Assembly: GCA_963666705.2 (NCBI GenBank)
Contig: CAXXKO010000029.1
Location: 573,451-637,450 of the forward strand
DNA from: G963666705 sp963666705
GTDB taxonomy: Bacteria > Pseudomonadota > Alphaproteobacteria > CADEGL01
Length of the DNA: 64,000 nt
Direction of reading: 5' to 3'
Notes under the pieces: generated by a model
What the model was told of the DNA's origin: nothing
Databases searched by the model: none
The model's input: the letters and a program-made list of their open reading frames with translations, nothing else
In this document: positions 7,958-18,053 of the stretch, in pieces
Layout of the letters: every line of letters starts with the position of its first letter
How positions within the stretch are numbered: position 1 is the first letter of the stretch
Position numbers and translations under genes: made by a program

Positions 7958-9541
7958 CAGTCTGTCGGGCTTGAGGTCCGGAATTTCGGGATGAGCGGTT
8001 TTCCGGGCTTTTCTCGGGTGCATGGCTGGGAGGCGGTTGGAAGGCGGGTTTTCGTCCGCGACGGTCGAGACGGCGGCGGATTTCCGGTGCCACGGGGGTG
8101 TGGCCGGGCTTTCGCGGCGCCTTGTCGGGCCAAGAGCGCCCTCATGATGCCATCTCCAGCTTGAGTTTGTGCAGGCGCTTGCAGTTGTAGGCCAGGGCCA
8201 CCAGGTCCCACTCGCCGGCCACCTTGTCGAGGCCGCGCAGGGAAAAGCCGGTGAAGCCGAGGACCGCCTTGACGATGCCGAAGACCGGCTCGACGGTCTG
8301 CTGGCGCAGCCTGTAGAGGGCGCGGCCCTCCGCGCTGGCGAGCTTCGCCGCCATGGCCTGGAGCCATTCGGCCTTGGGTTCCTTCGCCGGCGCCTCGGCC
8401 TTGGCCGGGCGGAAGTCGTGGCGCCGCCGGTGGCCCGCTCCGGCCGTCGCCACCAGGGCTTCGATGCCGCTCTCGGCAAGCGCCGCAACCTCGTCACCGG
8501 TGGCATAGCCGTTGTCCGCCAGCACCATCCCGGGCCGGCCCAGCGCGGCGGGGACCGCCGCGATGTCCGCCACCAGCTCATTGCGGTCGCTGGCGCAGTT
8601 GCTGACCCGGGCGCCCAGGATCAGCTGAGAGCCCCCGGCATCCACCACGGCCTGGGCATTGTAGGCTTGGCGGTACTCGTGCGCCGTGCTCTTGCGCATC
8701 AGCCGGCTGTCCGGGTCGCTCAGGTTGCTCTGCTCGTCACCCCGCGGCGCCTCGTCGGGCGGCTTCGGGTGCTTGCCCTTGGCCCGGCCCTTGCGCGTCT
8801 CGCGCGCCGCCACCTTGGCCTCGTATTCCGCCCGCTCCGCCGCGGCGCGCCCGGGCCTGGGCCTCGAGGCGCCGACGCGCCGCATCCAGCCGGTCGCGCA
8901 AAGCCTCCCGGCGCGCGATCTCCTTGGGCAGTGCCTGGGGATCCTCCTCCGCGCCACCGTCCGCCGCCTCGGCACGCCCCATCAGGTCCGCGATCTCCAG
9001 CTTCAGCTGATCGATCAACTCGCCGGCGCGATCGTATCTCACGGAGCGGTGCTTGCTCGCATTGGCGTCAATCTTCGTGCCGTCAACGCTCACGACACCA
9101 ACCTTCACCAGCTTCAACTCCCTGGCCAGCAGCAGAACCCGCAGGAAACTCTCGCCAAACGCCGCCAGGTTCTCGCGCCGAAAGGTCGCGACCGTGTCAT
9201 GGTCGGGATGGGTGTTGGCGGCCACGAAGCGCACCCCGATATCGCGGTGCGTCGCGCGCTCGATCCGATGGCTCGAGAAGATCCCGTTGGCATAGCAGTA
9301 AATCAACAGCGCCAGCATCATCCGAGGGTGATACTGCGCCGACCCCGTGCCGCGACGGTTCACCTTGAAGGCGCTCATGTCGACGCGCTCGACCGCCTCG
9401 ATCACGAAATGCGCCAGATCATCCTCCGGGATCCAGTCCCGAAGATCGGGCGGAAGCAAAAACGCCTGGTCCCGCTCGCACTCAACAAATTTGCTCATGA
9501 AGCGATTCTACAAGAAAACGCCGCCAAAGTCCGACAGACTG
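7958..9541 (-). mobile_element. IS1182-type insertion sequence (1584 bp)
   Basis: The inverted ends are CAGTCTGTCGGGCTT and, inverted, CAGTCTGTCGGACTT. CTAG stands on both sides (7954-7957 and 9542-9545), consistent with a palindromic 4-bp target. The element lies between a MITE and the 3' end of oxidase gene B, where it replaces the natural stop codon. Confidence 0.85.
8142..9498 (-). pseudogene. IS1182-family transposase, frameshifted
   Basis: The N-terminal half starts at ATG 9498 (MSKFVECERDQAFLLPPDL) and contains the first catalytic Asp in VSVDGTKIDANAS. The C-terminal half, in another frame, contains LMRKSTAHEYRQAYNAQ, the second Asp in VLADNGYATGDEV and the Glu of RQQTVEPVFGIVK. The frames meet near 8845 in a GC-rich stretch encoding LEAQARA / AAAERAEYEAK, where one extra base is present. 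No slippery heptamer is evident, so this is probably inactivation or a sequencing error rather than programmed frameshifting. Confidence 0.82.
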
Positions 9542-10817
9542 CTAGGTTCCGCAAGCGGTAGGCCGAGAAGGCCGCCTCGTAGAAGGCCGTCCACAGGGCG
9601 CGGCCGCGGACGGGCCGGACGGCGCTGACCGGCAGCGGCATCTCCTCGGCCGGGGTGCCGGTGATGCGCTCGGCCATTATCCGGCCCCAGAAGGTGCCGG
9701 GGGCGATGCCGCGCCCGTTGTAGCCGAGCGGGACATGGAGGCCGGGTGCGGGCTCGTGCAGGCGCGGGAGGTGGTCGGGGGTGAAGCCGATGGTGCCGGC
9801 CCAGCGGTAGGACCATTTGGTGCCCCGCATCCGCGGGAAGCGCTGGTCGAGGAAGCGCCCGGCCCAGGCGCCGGTGCGCTCGGGGTCGGCGCGCGGCGCG
9901 TAGCCGAGGCTGCCGATTATCAGGCGGTGGTCGCGGTCGAGGCGCGTGAAGGTCATGGAGGGCTGGGTATCGTACATGCCGTGGCCCGCGGGCAGGACGG
10001 TGCGGCGCATGTTCTCGCCCATGGGCTCGGAGGCGTAGAGGAAGCAGCCGATGGGGATGGTGCTCTCCTTGATGCCGGGCCACAGGCCGTCCGAATAGGC
10101 GTTGGTCGCGAGCACCACCGAGGCGGCCGTGACGATGCCGCCCGGTGTCGTCACGCGCCAGCCGCCGCCCGCTTGCTCCAGCTTGGTGACGCGCGTGCCC
10201 GTATGGATGCGGGCACCTTCGCTGAGGGCGGCGCGCGCGAGGCCGCGGACGTAGCTGAGCGGCTGGATGGACGCGCTGCGATGGTCGACGATGCCGCCGT
10301 GGAGCGTTTGGATACCCGTCATCTCGGCGATGCGCGCCTTGTCCAGGACTTCGACGTCGGCGCCGCGCGCCTGCCACTGGCGCGCGTGCTCCTCCAAATC
10401 CCGCATGCCGCGGGGGCTGTGCGCGCCCCGGATCACGCCCTTGCGCACCAGGTCGCAGTCGATGCCGTAGCGCTCGACGATCTCGAAGACGCGCTGCGGT
10501 GCGGCGTCGAGCCCCGCCACGATACGCTCGCCATGGGTCGGCCCGGCGCGGCGCACCACCTCCTCGGGGTCGAGCCAGAGGCCGGCATTGACGAAGCCCG
10601 CGTTGCGGCCCGAGCCGCCCCGGCCCGATTCCTCGGCCTCGAGCACGATGGCGCTCACCCCCTCGAGGGCGAGGTGGAGGGCGGCCGAGCAGCCGGTGAA
10701 GCCGCCACCGATGATGGCGACGTCGGCGCTGGCATCGCCATCGAGCGCCGGCGTTTCGGCCGCCGGCGGGGCCGAGGCCGCCCAGAGGGAGGCTTGAAGG
10801 GCAGGTTCGCGTGCCAT
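9495..10817 (-). CDS. FAD-dependent oxidoreductase (DAO family), gene B
   Basis: This is an OrdL/PuuB-type flavoprotein, a predicted amine or amino-acid oxidase. The start taken is ATG 10817 (MAREPALQASLW), since upstream codons in frame look non-coding. The FAD motif VAIIGGGFTGCSAALHL is at residues 29-45, SGRNAGFVN at about 68 and the C-terminal flavin loop LGYNGRGIAPG at about 365. The coding region reaches the expected YEAAFSAYRLRN end at about 9546. The last dozen residues and stop come from the inserted IS1182. The enzyme may therefore still be functional. It is most similar in plan to gene A, and a 97-bp gap separates it from gene C. Confidence 0.82.
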   Translation of the reverse strand: MAREPALQASLWAASAPPAAETPALDGDASADVAIIGGGFTGCSAALHLALEGVSAIVLEAEESGRGGSGRNAGFVNAGLWLDPEEVVRRAGPTHGERIVAGLDAAPQRVFEIVERYGIDCDLVRKGVIRGAHSPRGMRDLEEHARQWQARGADVEVLDKARIAEMTGIQTLHGGIVDHRSASIQPLSYVRGLARAALSEGARIHTGTRVTKLEQAGGGWRVTTPGGIVTAASVVLATNAYSDGLWPGIKESTIPIGCFLYASEPMGENMRRTVLPAGHGMYDTQPSMTFTRLDRDHRLIIGSLGYAPRADPERTGAWAGRFLDQRFPRMRGTKWSYRWAGTIGFTPDHLPRLHEPAPGLHVPLGYNGRGIAPGTFWGRIMAERITGTPAEEMPLPVSAVRPVRGRALWTAFYEAAFSAYRLRNLAVCRTLAAFSCRIAS

Positions 10818-10914
10818 GGGCGGATGCCTCAGTGGGGGTGGGAGCGCCGACGATAGGCCCTGCGGCCGCCTTCGTAAAACCCCGCGCCCAATGGGCACAA
10901 GGGGAGGAGGCCCG

Positions 10915-12237
10915 TCATGCCGGCGATCCTGCCTTCCCGCGGTCGCGGCGGTCGCGGAAATTATGGTAGCGCACCGCCATGGGCAGGAACCACGGGTTGC
11001 CACGGTAGAAGGGGCGGGTCGGGAAGGCGCGGCCGTCGAAGGCCGTCTCGGCCTCGGGCTCGCCGAGGATCCGAAGGGCCACCTTGCGGCCGAGCCAGGT
11101 CGCCATGGGCACGCCCGAGCCGCAATAGCCGGCGGCGTAGTGGATGCCGCCCAGGGTGCCGATATGGGGCAGGCGGTCGAAGCTCCAGCCCATGAGCCCG
11201 GTCCAGCAGAAGGCGACGCGCACGTGGGCGGCCTGGGGGAAGACTTGCTCCAGGGCGACGTGGATCTCCGCCGCCTTCGCGCGCTCGTCCCCCTGCAACA
11301 GGCCGCGCGCGGCCGCGAATTGGAGCCTCGTGCCGTCGGGCGAGCGGCGGGCCGAATAGATGTTCATCTTGGAATCCGTGAGCACCCGCCTGGTCGGCAG
11401 CACGCTCTCCAGCAATTCCGGCGGCACCGGCTCGGAGACGGTGACCCCGGCCGCGACGGGCACCAGCCGCCGCCTGAACTCGGGCGTGGCCGCCCCCGTA
11501 TACCCGTTGGTCGCCAGGATCACGTCGCGCGCGCGAACCGCCCCGCGCGGCGTCTCGATTCCAAAGCCGGCCTGGCCCCGCGCGATGCCCGTCACCGGTG
11601 TGTGGGCGAGGAGGGTGGCGCCCGCCCCCGTGGCCCGCTCGAGGAGGCCGATCGTATAGAGCCCGGGGTGGAGCGCACCGGCTTCCTCGAGCAGCATGCC
11701 GCCCCAATAATAGTCCGAGCCGATCTCCGCCCGCTGGTCCTGGCGGGCGATCATCCGCCCCGCGATGCCCGCGACGCTGTGCATGAGGTCGAGCTCGCGG
11801 GCGAGTTTCGCGTGATGCGCCGGTGTCTCGGCGCCGACGAAGCGCCCGCAAGGGTCCCAATGGCAATCGATGCCCTCGCGCGCGATGGTCTCCACCATGT
11901 GGCGCGTCGCCGATGCCGCCTCGCGCTGCATCTCGCCCGCCCGCGCTTCGCCGAACCGGCCCACGAGGGCCGCGGGCTTGACCGTGAGGCTGATGCCGAT
12001 CATGCCGGAGTTCCGCGTGCTGGCGCCGTGGCCCGGGTCCTCGGCCTCGAAGACGTGCACGCGCCGCCCGGCGCGGGCGAGGGTGAGGGCGGCCGAGGCG
12101 CCCGTGAGGCCCGAGCCGACGACCGCCACCTCGGTCTCGGCCGGTAATTCGGGTGGCTCGCCCTGGCCGCGCTCCGACAGGGCCTCCCACCAGTATGGCG
12201 TGGCCTTGAAATCGGGCGCGAGGACGGATCCGGCCAT
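10915..12237 (-). CDS. FAD-dependent oxidoreductase (DAO family), gene C
   Basis: The flavoprotein has 440 residues and starts at ATG 12237 (MAGSVLAPDFKATPYWW). This start aligns with gene D and overlaps the gene D stop as TGATG, indicating translational coupling. The FAD-binding motif is VAVVGSGLTGASAALTLARAG (residues 32-52), followed by ASTRNSGMIG. The C-terminal region has CWTGLMGWSFDRLPHIG and AGYCGSGVPMATWLG. Gene D shares the same plan throughout, so the two look like a tandem duplication. No dehydrogenase, transporter or aminotransferase adjoins to indicate substrate. Confidence 0.83.
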   Translation of the reverse strand: MAGSVLAPDFKATPYWWEALSERGQGEPPELPAETEVAVVGSGLTGASAALTLARAGRRVHVFEAEDPGHGASTRNSGMIGISLTVKPAALVGRFGEARAGEMQREAASATRHMVETIAREGIDCHWDPCGRFVGAETPAHHAKLARELDLMHSVAGIAGRMIARQDQRAEIGSDYYWGGMLLEEAGALHPGLYTIGLLERATGAGATLLAHTPVTGIARGQAGFGIETPRGAVRARDVILATNGYTGAATPEFRRRLVPVAAGVTVSEPVPPELLESVLPTRRVLTDSKMNIYSARRSPDGTRLQFAAARGLLQGDERAKAAEIHVALEQVFPQAAHVRVAFCWTGLMGWSFDRLPHIGTLGGIHYAAGYCGSGVPMATWLGRKVALRILGEPEAETAFDGRAFPTRPFYRGNPWFLPMAVRYHNFRDRRDRGKAGSPA

Positions 12238-13556
12238 CACGCCGCCCGCCGGCCGCGCCGCAAGTCGATGGCGTCGCGCGCGTTGTAGGCATGCACCACC
12301 GGCGGCAGGAACCAGGGCCGGCCGCGGTAGAGGGGGCGGCCCCGGAAGGGGATATCGTCGAAGGCCGTCGCCGCGTCCGCGTCCTCGAGGATGCGGAGTG
12401 CGATCTTGTGCCCCAACCAGGTGCCCATGGGCATGCCGGCGCCGCAGAAGCCCATGGCGTAATGGACCCCGTCCCGCACGCCCAGATGGGGCACCCGGTC
12501 GAAGGAAAAGCCCATGCGCCCGGTCCAGCAATATTTCGCGCGCGCGCCCGCGAGCTGGGGGAAGACGGTTGCCATGGTGCGCTGCATCTCGGCCGCCTTG
12601 GCGTGCGCATCGCGCACCAGGAGGCCGCGGTTGGACATGAACTGGAGCCGCCGCCCGTCGGGCGTCAGGCGGGCCGAGTACATGTTGATCTTGGAATCCG
12701 TCATGGTGCGCCCACCCGGCAGCACCTCGTCGAGGATGCCGGGCGCGACCGGCTCGGTGATGATGACCGCCGACTCGATGGGCACGACGCGGCGCCGGTG
12801 CCAGGGCAGAGCGTCACCCGTATAGCCGTTGGTGGCGACGATCACCTCACCCGCGCGCACGGCCCCGCTCGGCGTCGAGACCGCGAACCCCGCGCCCTCG
12901 CGCGCGATCCCGCTCACGGGCGTCTCGGGCAGAATGGTGGCGCCCGCCGCCTCCGCCGCCGCCAGCAATCCCCTGTGGTAGCGCCCGGGGTGCAGGGCGC
13001 CCGTCCCGAACATGACCATGCCGCCGTGGTAGAAGTCGGTGCCGACCTCGCGGTGCTGTTCGGCGCGCGGCACCATCTCGCCCTCGATGCCGATATGCTC
13101 GCGCATGAGCGCCAGCTCCCGCGCCTGGATTTCGTAATGCGCCGGCGTGACGGCGCCGATGAAGCGCCCGCTCTTCACGAAATCGCATTCGATGCCCTCG
13201 CGCGCCATGAGGGCGAGCATGTTGTCGGCGGCCTGGTCGGCCTCGCGCTGCATGCGAATGGCGCGTTCGAGGCCGAACTTGGCGATCACCTTGGAGAGCT
13301 TGATATAGAGCCCGCGCGGCACGAAGCCGGCGTTGCGCGTGCTCGCCCCGTGCCCCGGCCGCTCGGCCTCGAAGACATGCACCGCCCGCCCCGCGCGGGC
13401 GAGGGTGAGCGCCGCGGACAACCCCGTATAGCCCGAGCCGATCACGGCCACGTCGGTCTTGCCGGGAAGCGCCGGCGCACGCGCCTCGGAGAGCGGCGCC
13501 TCGTCCCACCAGTAGGGTGTGGTCTTGAAATCAGGGGACAGGAGGCTGTCCATCAT
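12237..13556 (-). CDS. FAD-dependent oxidoreductase (DAO family), gene D
   Basis: The flavoprotein has 439 residues and is first in the minus-strand oxidase array. The N-terminal MMDSLLSPDFKTTPYWWDEAP is followed by the FAD motif VAVIGSGYTGLSAALTLARAG (about residues 35-55) and ASTRNAGFVPRGLY. The C-terminal flavin contact region is MGFCGAGMPMGTWLGHKIALR. It resembles the glycine/D-amino-acid oxidases annotated as gamma-glutamylputrescine oxidases. Its stop codon overlaps the start of gene C. The promoter, if local, would lie in 13557-13647, just upstream of a MITE. Confidence 0.83.
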   Translation of the reverse strand: MMDSLLSPDFKTTPYWWDEAPLSEARAPALPGKTDVAVIGSGYTGLSAALTLARAGRAVHVFEAERPGHGASTRNAGFVPRGLYIKLSKVIAKFGLERAIRMQREADQAADNMLALMAREGIECDFVKSGRFIGAVTPAHYEIQARELALMREHIGIEGEMVPRAEQHREVGTDFYHGGMVMFGTGALHPGRYHRGLLAAAEAAGATILPETPVSGIAREGAGFAVSTPSGAVRAGEVIVATNGYTGDALPWHRRRVVPIESAVIITEPVAPGILDEVLPGGRTMTDSKINMYSARLTPDGRRLQFMSNRGLLVRDAHAKAAEMQRTMATVFPQLAGARAKYCWTGRMGFSFDRVPHLGVRDGVHYAMGFCGAGMPMGTWLGHKIALRILEDADAATAFDDIPFRGRPLYRGRPWFLPPVVHAYNARDAIDLRRGRRAA

Positions 13557-13911
13557 CGCGGCCCCGCGCGCCGTTCGAGCGCCGGCAGCATGGCAGAGCC
13601 GCCTTGGGTCAACAAGCCGGCGCGCTACGGGCGAAGGAACGCCAGCCTAGTACCCACTTTCATAATTCCGTGTACCATACGATGGCGCCCCGAGGTTCCC
13701 GGCTAGGAGGGTGGCGCGCCGTGATGCCGGGGCATCACAAGCGGCGCGCGACGACGTCCGGGGGCCTCGGGGCGCCGCCCTACGGGTCGCTTTTCCCGCC
13801 CCCTCGGGGCGTCGGGGATGCTTGACGATGCCCCGGCATCGCCGGCGCACCCCCTCCTACCGAGGAGACGGGAAAAGCGATCGTATGGCACACGGAATTA
13901 TGATAGTGGGT

Positions 13912-15224
13912 CACTGCTGTCCGGTTAACTGAGCGGTGCTGGCTTTGAGAGCCAGGATTTCTGCGGGGTTTGAAGCGAAAATGCATGGTGTCGATTTGAA
14001 TTGGATGGAGCACTTTTCGGAGTTTCTCCGAGGAGATGCTCATGAACACCGGCAAGACCCTGTTCGCTCAGCTCATGGACTTCCTGCCATGGACTACTTT
14101 CACGCGGATCGTCGACCGGTATGGCGGCGATCACCGGGTCCGGACGCTTTCCTGCGCCGAGCAATACCGGTCCATGGCCTTCGCCCAGCTGACCTACCGG
14201 GAAAGCCTGCGCGACATCGAGACCTGCCTCTCGGTCCACGCATCGAAACTCTATCACATGGGCTTCCGCCAGCCGGTCCGGCGCTCGACGCTGGCCGATG
14301 CCAACGAAAGGCGCGACTGGCGTATCCATGCGGCGTTGGCCCAGCGGCTCATCACCCAGGCGAGGACGCTGTACGTCGACGAAGAACTGGGGTTGGACCT
14401 GACCAATACCGTCTACGCCCTGGACTCGACGACCATCGCTCTGTGCCTGTCGGTCTTTCCGTGGGCGCACTTCCGCACCACCAAGGCGGCGGTGAAGATG
14501 CACACGCTGCTCGACCTGCGGGGCAACATTCCGAGTTTTATCCACATCTCGGATGGCAAGCTGCACGACGTTCATGCCCTCGATATGCTCTTGCCGGAAG
14601 CCGGAGCCATCTACGTCGTGGATCGTGGCTACGTCGACTTTGCCCGCCTTTATGTGTTGCACCAAGCCGGGGCCTTCTTCGTCACGCGTGCCAAGTCGAA
14701 CATCGATGCTCATCGCGTCTATTCGGCGCCGACGGATCGCTCGACCGGCATCATTTGCGACCAGACCATCTCCCTGGACGGCTTCTACACCCGTCAGGAT
14801 TACCCCGAACTTCTGCGGCGCATCCGCTTCAAGGACCCCGAGTCCGGCAAGACGCTGGTCTTCATCACCAACAACTTCTCGCTTCCGGCCGCCACCATCT
14901 GCGCGCTCTACAAAAGCCGCTGGCAGGTGGAACTCTTCTTCAAGTGGATCAAGCAGCATCTTCGGATCAAGCAGTTCTACGGCACGTCGGAGAACGCGGT
15001 GAAGACGCAGATCTGGATTGCCGTCTCGGTCTACGTCCTCGTCGCCATCGTCAAGAAGCGCCTCGACCTGGACGCCTCGCTCTACACTTTGTTACAGATC
15101 CTCTCGGTGACCCTCTTCGAGAAAATGCCCATACATCAAGCACTTGCGGGAGACGAAAACAGATGCAACGCTTCGCAAATAACCAACCAATTGAATTTAT
15201 TCGATTTTTAACCGGACACTAGTG
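13912..15224 (+). mobile_element. IS4-family insertion sequence, copy 2 (1313 bp)
   Basis: It has the same 17-bp inverted ends as copy 1. It is flanked by the 9-bp direct duplication ATAGTGGGT (13903-13911 and 15225-15233), located inside a MITE terminal repeat. The intact target duplication and near-identity to copy 1 indicate recent transposition. Confidence 0.94.
14042..15211 (+). CDS. IS4-family DDE transposase, copy 2
   Basis: This is the intact 389-residue twin of the transposase at 2343-3512. The start is ATG 14042 behind GGAGATGCTC. Catalytic positions are in ALDSTTI, VVDRGYVDF and SRWQVELFFKWIKQHL. It differs from copy 1 by only a few substitutions. Confidence 0.93.
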   Translation: MNTGKTLFAQLMDFLPWTTFTRIVDRYGGDHRVRTLSCAEQYRSMAFAQLTYRESLRDIETCLSVHASKLYHMGFRQPVRRSTLADANERRDWRIHAALAQRLITQARTLYVDEELGLDLTNTVYALDSTTIALCLSVFPWAHFRTTKAAVKMHTLLDLRGNIPSFIHISDGKLHDVHALDMLLPEAGAIYVVDRGYVDFARLYVLHQAGAFFVTRAKSNIDAHRVYSAPTDRSTGIICDQTISLDGFYTRQDYPELLRRIRFKDPESGKTLVFITNNFSLPAATICALYKSRWQVELFFKWIKQHLRIKQFYGTSENAVKTQIWIAVSVYVLVAIVKKRLDLDASLYTLLQILSVTLFEKMPIHQALAGDENRCNASQITNQLNLFDF

Positions 15225-15324
15225 ATAGTGGGTACTAGCGACACGCTCGGCCCGGTCGGCTCGAACCCGTACCGGACGAGCGCGGCTCGGGCCCGCGCCA
15301 CGCCACAGAGCACCCCCGGTGTTT

Positions 15325-17648
15325 CTATCGGCCGGGTTCGGGCCTGGTTATCGATGACCGCGGCCGCGAGGCGGCGAGGGTGCGCCAGAGTCGCTCGGGC
15401 GTCAGCGGCATATCGATGTGGGTCACGCCGCGGGGGGCGAGGGCGTCGAGGGCGGCGTTGACCACGGCGGCGGGCGAGCCGGTCGTCGGCCCCTCGCCGC
15501 AGCCCTTGACGCCGAGCGGGTTGTCGGCGCTCGGCACCGCTTCGATGAGGGTGGTGAAGCTCGGCAGGTCGTCCGCGCGCGGGAGGGCGTAGTCCATGAA
15601 GCCGCCCGACGCGAGCTGGCCCGTGTCGGGATCGTAGACCACGCGCTCCAGCGCCGCCTGGCCGACGCCCTGGGCGAGGCCGCCATGCATCTGGCCGTGG
15701 ACCAGCAGCGGATTGAGGGCGCGGCCCATGTCGAGGACGAGGGTATGGCCTATGAGTGCCAACCGGCCCGTCTCGGGATCGACCTCCACCTCCGCGACCT
15801 GGCAGCCGTTGGGGTAGGCGGGGCCGTCTGTCGTGTATTCCGCGCTGCCGGCGAGGCGGCCGCCGGCGCGCTCGACCGCGGCCGCCACCGCGAACAGGCC
15901 GACCGAGCGGTCGGTGCCGGCGACCGTGTAGCGGCCCTGGGCATACTCGATGTCCGCCCCGGCCGCCTCGAGCAGCTCGCCCGCCGCGTCCTTGCCCGCC
16001 GCGATCATCTCGCCCGCGCCCAATACCATCGCCGTGCCGCCCGCGCGCATGGAGCGCGAGGCGTGGGAGCCGAAGCCCATGCGCACGCGCGCCGTGTCGC
16101 CCTCGACGAGGCGCACGCACGCGAACGGAATGCCGAGCCGGTCCGAGATCACCTGGGCATAGACCGTGGCATGGCCCATGCCGAAATCCTGGGTCCCGAG
16201 ATAGGCTGTCAAGATGCCGTCTGCGCCGGCCTCGACCTCGGCGAACTCGGTGGGGGCGCCGCCGGCGCTGTCGACGAATAGCGAGACGCCGATGCCGCGC
16301 AGCCGCCCGCGCCGGGCGGCCTCCGCCCGCCGGCCCTCGAAACCCCGCCATCCGGCCGCTTCGAGCGCGAGGTCGAGGTTGCGCTCGAAAGCCCCCGAAT
16401 CGTAAACCCCGCCCATGGGGGTCGCGTGGGGCATGGCCTCGGGCGGCAGCACGTTCCGCCGCCGGAGCGCCATGCGGTCGATGCCGGCCTCGCGCGCCGC
16501 CGCATCCACCAGGCGCTCGACCAGGTATGCGGCCTCGGCCCGGCCGACGCCGCGGAAGGCGTGGACCGCCGCCGTGTTGGTGAACACCCCGCGCAGGGTG
16601 AAGGCCGCGGCCGGGATGTCGTAGACGCCGCAGATCATGGGCGCCATATGGGCGGCGACGACCCAGAGGCCGCGGCTGGGCAGGTAGGCCCCGTGCCGCC
16701 AGGTGGAGGAGACGCGGATGGCGAGGAAGCGGCCCTCGGCGTCGAGGGCAAGCTCGCCATGGATGGCATGGTCGCGCGCCTGGGTATCGGTGGCGAAGGC
16801 CTCGGAGCGGTCGGCCGACCACCTGACGGGCCGGCCAACCCGGCGGGCGGCGAATGCCGCGAGGGGGAATTCGGGGTAGAGAACCGCGCGGGCGTCAGCA
16901 CGCGCAGCCTTTCGGGCGCCAGGTCGAGGACGTGGGCGAGCAAGTCCCGGACGCCGTGCGCCGACTGGGACCCGACATGGATGGTGGTGCGGTCCTCGGC
17001 GGGATCATAGTGGGCGGCGATGGCGCGCGGCTCCATGAAGGCGACGATCTGGCGGCTGTTGACCACCTCGACGCGGACCACCCGCGCCGCGCCCGCGAAC
17101 GCGGCGTCGGCCACGGCATGGTCGCCGGCCACCCATTCGAAGCTGAGGTTGCCGGGCAGGTCGTCCCACACGCGCGGCGCGCCCGGCCGCAGCGCCGCCT
17201 CGGCCTCGACCGCCGCCGGCAGGGGCTCGTAATCGACGGCCACGAACTCGGCCGCCGCCCGCGCCTCGGCCACCGTCTCGGCCACGACAAAGGCGACCGG
17301 GTCGCCGACATGGCGAACCTTGCCCCGTGCCAGTGGCCAATGGGGCGGGTCCGGCATCTCGGTGCCGTCGCGATTGGCCAGGGCATAGGGCGCGGTGCGG
17401 GTGAGGGCGGGGATGGGCCGCATGCCCGCCGCGGCCAGGTCTTCGCCGGTATAGACCGCGAGCACGCCGGGGGCGGCACGGGCCGCCTGGATATCGATGC
17501 CGCGCAGGCGGGCATGGGCGTGGGGCGAGCGGGCCACGGCGGCGTGGGCCTCGCCCGCGAAGCGGAGGTCGTCGGTGAACTTGCCCGTGCCCGTGAGGAA
17601 GCGCTCGTCCTCGACCCGGCGCACCGGCTGGCCGATCCCCTCGCTCAT
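15325..17648 (-). pseudogene. Xanthine dehydrogenase/CoxL-type molybdopterin-binding subunit, degraded
   Basis: The N-terminal part (from ATG 17648 behind GGGGGGAG, IGQPVRRVEDERFLTG) reads to LRVLTPA. The rest reads in another frame from VLYPEFPLAAF through VRLVEGDTARVRMGFGSHASRS and VKGCGEGPTTGSPAAV to a stop at 15325. Between LTP and VLYPEF the expected DVGGGFG(G/A/T)K-type cofactor loop is absent. A deletion of about 25-28 bases near 16880-16900 explains both the missing motif and the frame change. Intact relatives are the large subunits of aerobic CO dehydrogenase/xanthine-dehydrogenase-like hydroxylases and need an FeS subunit and an FAD subunit. Neither is present nearby. The product cannot be a functional molybdenum hydroxylase. 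Confidence 0.82.
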
Positions 17649-17874
17649 GACTCCCCCCAATTCGGCGCGGGACGAGCACCGCGATCCGGCCTCGTCCTGA
17701 CGTCGAAAATGCTAACAAGAATGACGGCCGCGAGCGAATCGGGGCAAAAGGAGCCAGGACGCTAGTGGTGGAATTCCGACGAAAGAGTCCCCCTCCCTTT
17801 GGGAGAGGGTCGGGGTGAGGGGATGCGCGTCGGCGCGTTATCAAGTGTCTTTCCGCCGCCTACCGGCGGCCAGG

Positions 17875-17969
17875 CCCTCACCCTCCCGCTTCGCGGGACT
17901 CCGTCTCGACCCCTCACCCTCCCGCTTCGCGGGACTCATTCCTGATCCCTCACCCTCCCGCTTCGCGGG
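17875..17969. repeat. Three tandem units containing CCCTCACCCTCCCGCTTCGC (36-bp period)
   Basis: Near-identical 23-bp blocks start at 17875, 17911 and 17947. Each contains the small palindrome CCCGCTTCGCGGG. The surrounding stretch (17765-18020) also holds the CCCTCCCTTTGGGAGAGGG hairpin type common between genes in high-GC Proteobacteria. No gene is visible between 17660 and 18053. Confidence 0.75.
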
Positions 17970-18053
17970 TCCCTCCCTCCGCGATAGGGAGAGGGTTCCA
18001 AGCGTTGGACGCGAGCCACTAGGGAGGCCTGGGACGCGGGCTCGCCGGGGCGC

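Larger units (their letters stand above)
13648..15237. repeat. MITE with TAGTACCCAC ends, interrupted by IS4
   Basis: The left end TAGTACCCACTTTCATAATT and the right end, its inverse with GTGGGTACTA, flank a core of nested palindromes, including GTGATGCCGGGGCATCAC at 13721-13738 and CGATGCCCCGGCATCG. TA at both termini suggests an IS630-like TA target. The IS4 copy at 13912-15224 sits within the right terminal repeat and has duplicated ATAGTGGGT, so the MITE was there first. Confidence 0.85.

Noticed and set aside
8737..9498. Programmed frameshift in the IS1182 transposase
   Set aside because: No slippery heptamer or stimulatory structure is evident at the junction, and the family normally uses one frame.
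17754..18020. CTAGTGG...CCACTAG as ends of another MITE
   Set aside because: The terminal match is only about seven bases and the interior consists of common CCCTCACCC-type repeats.
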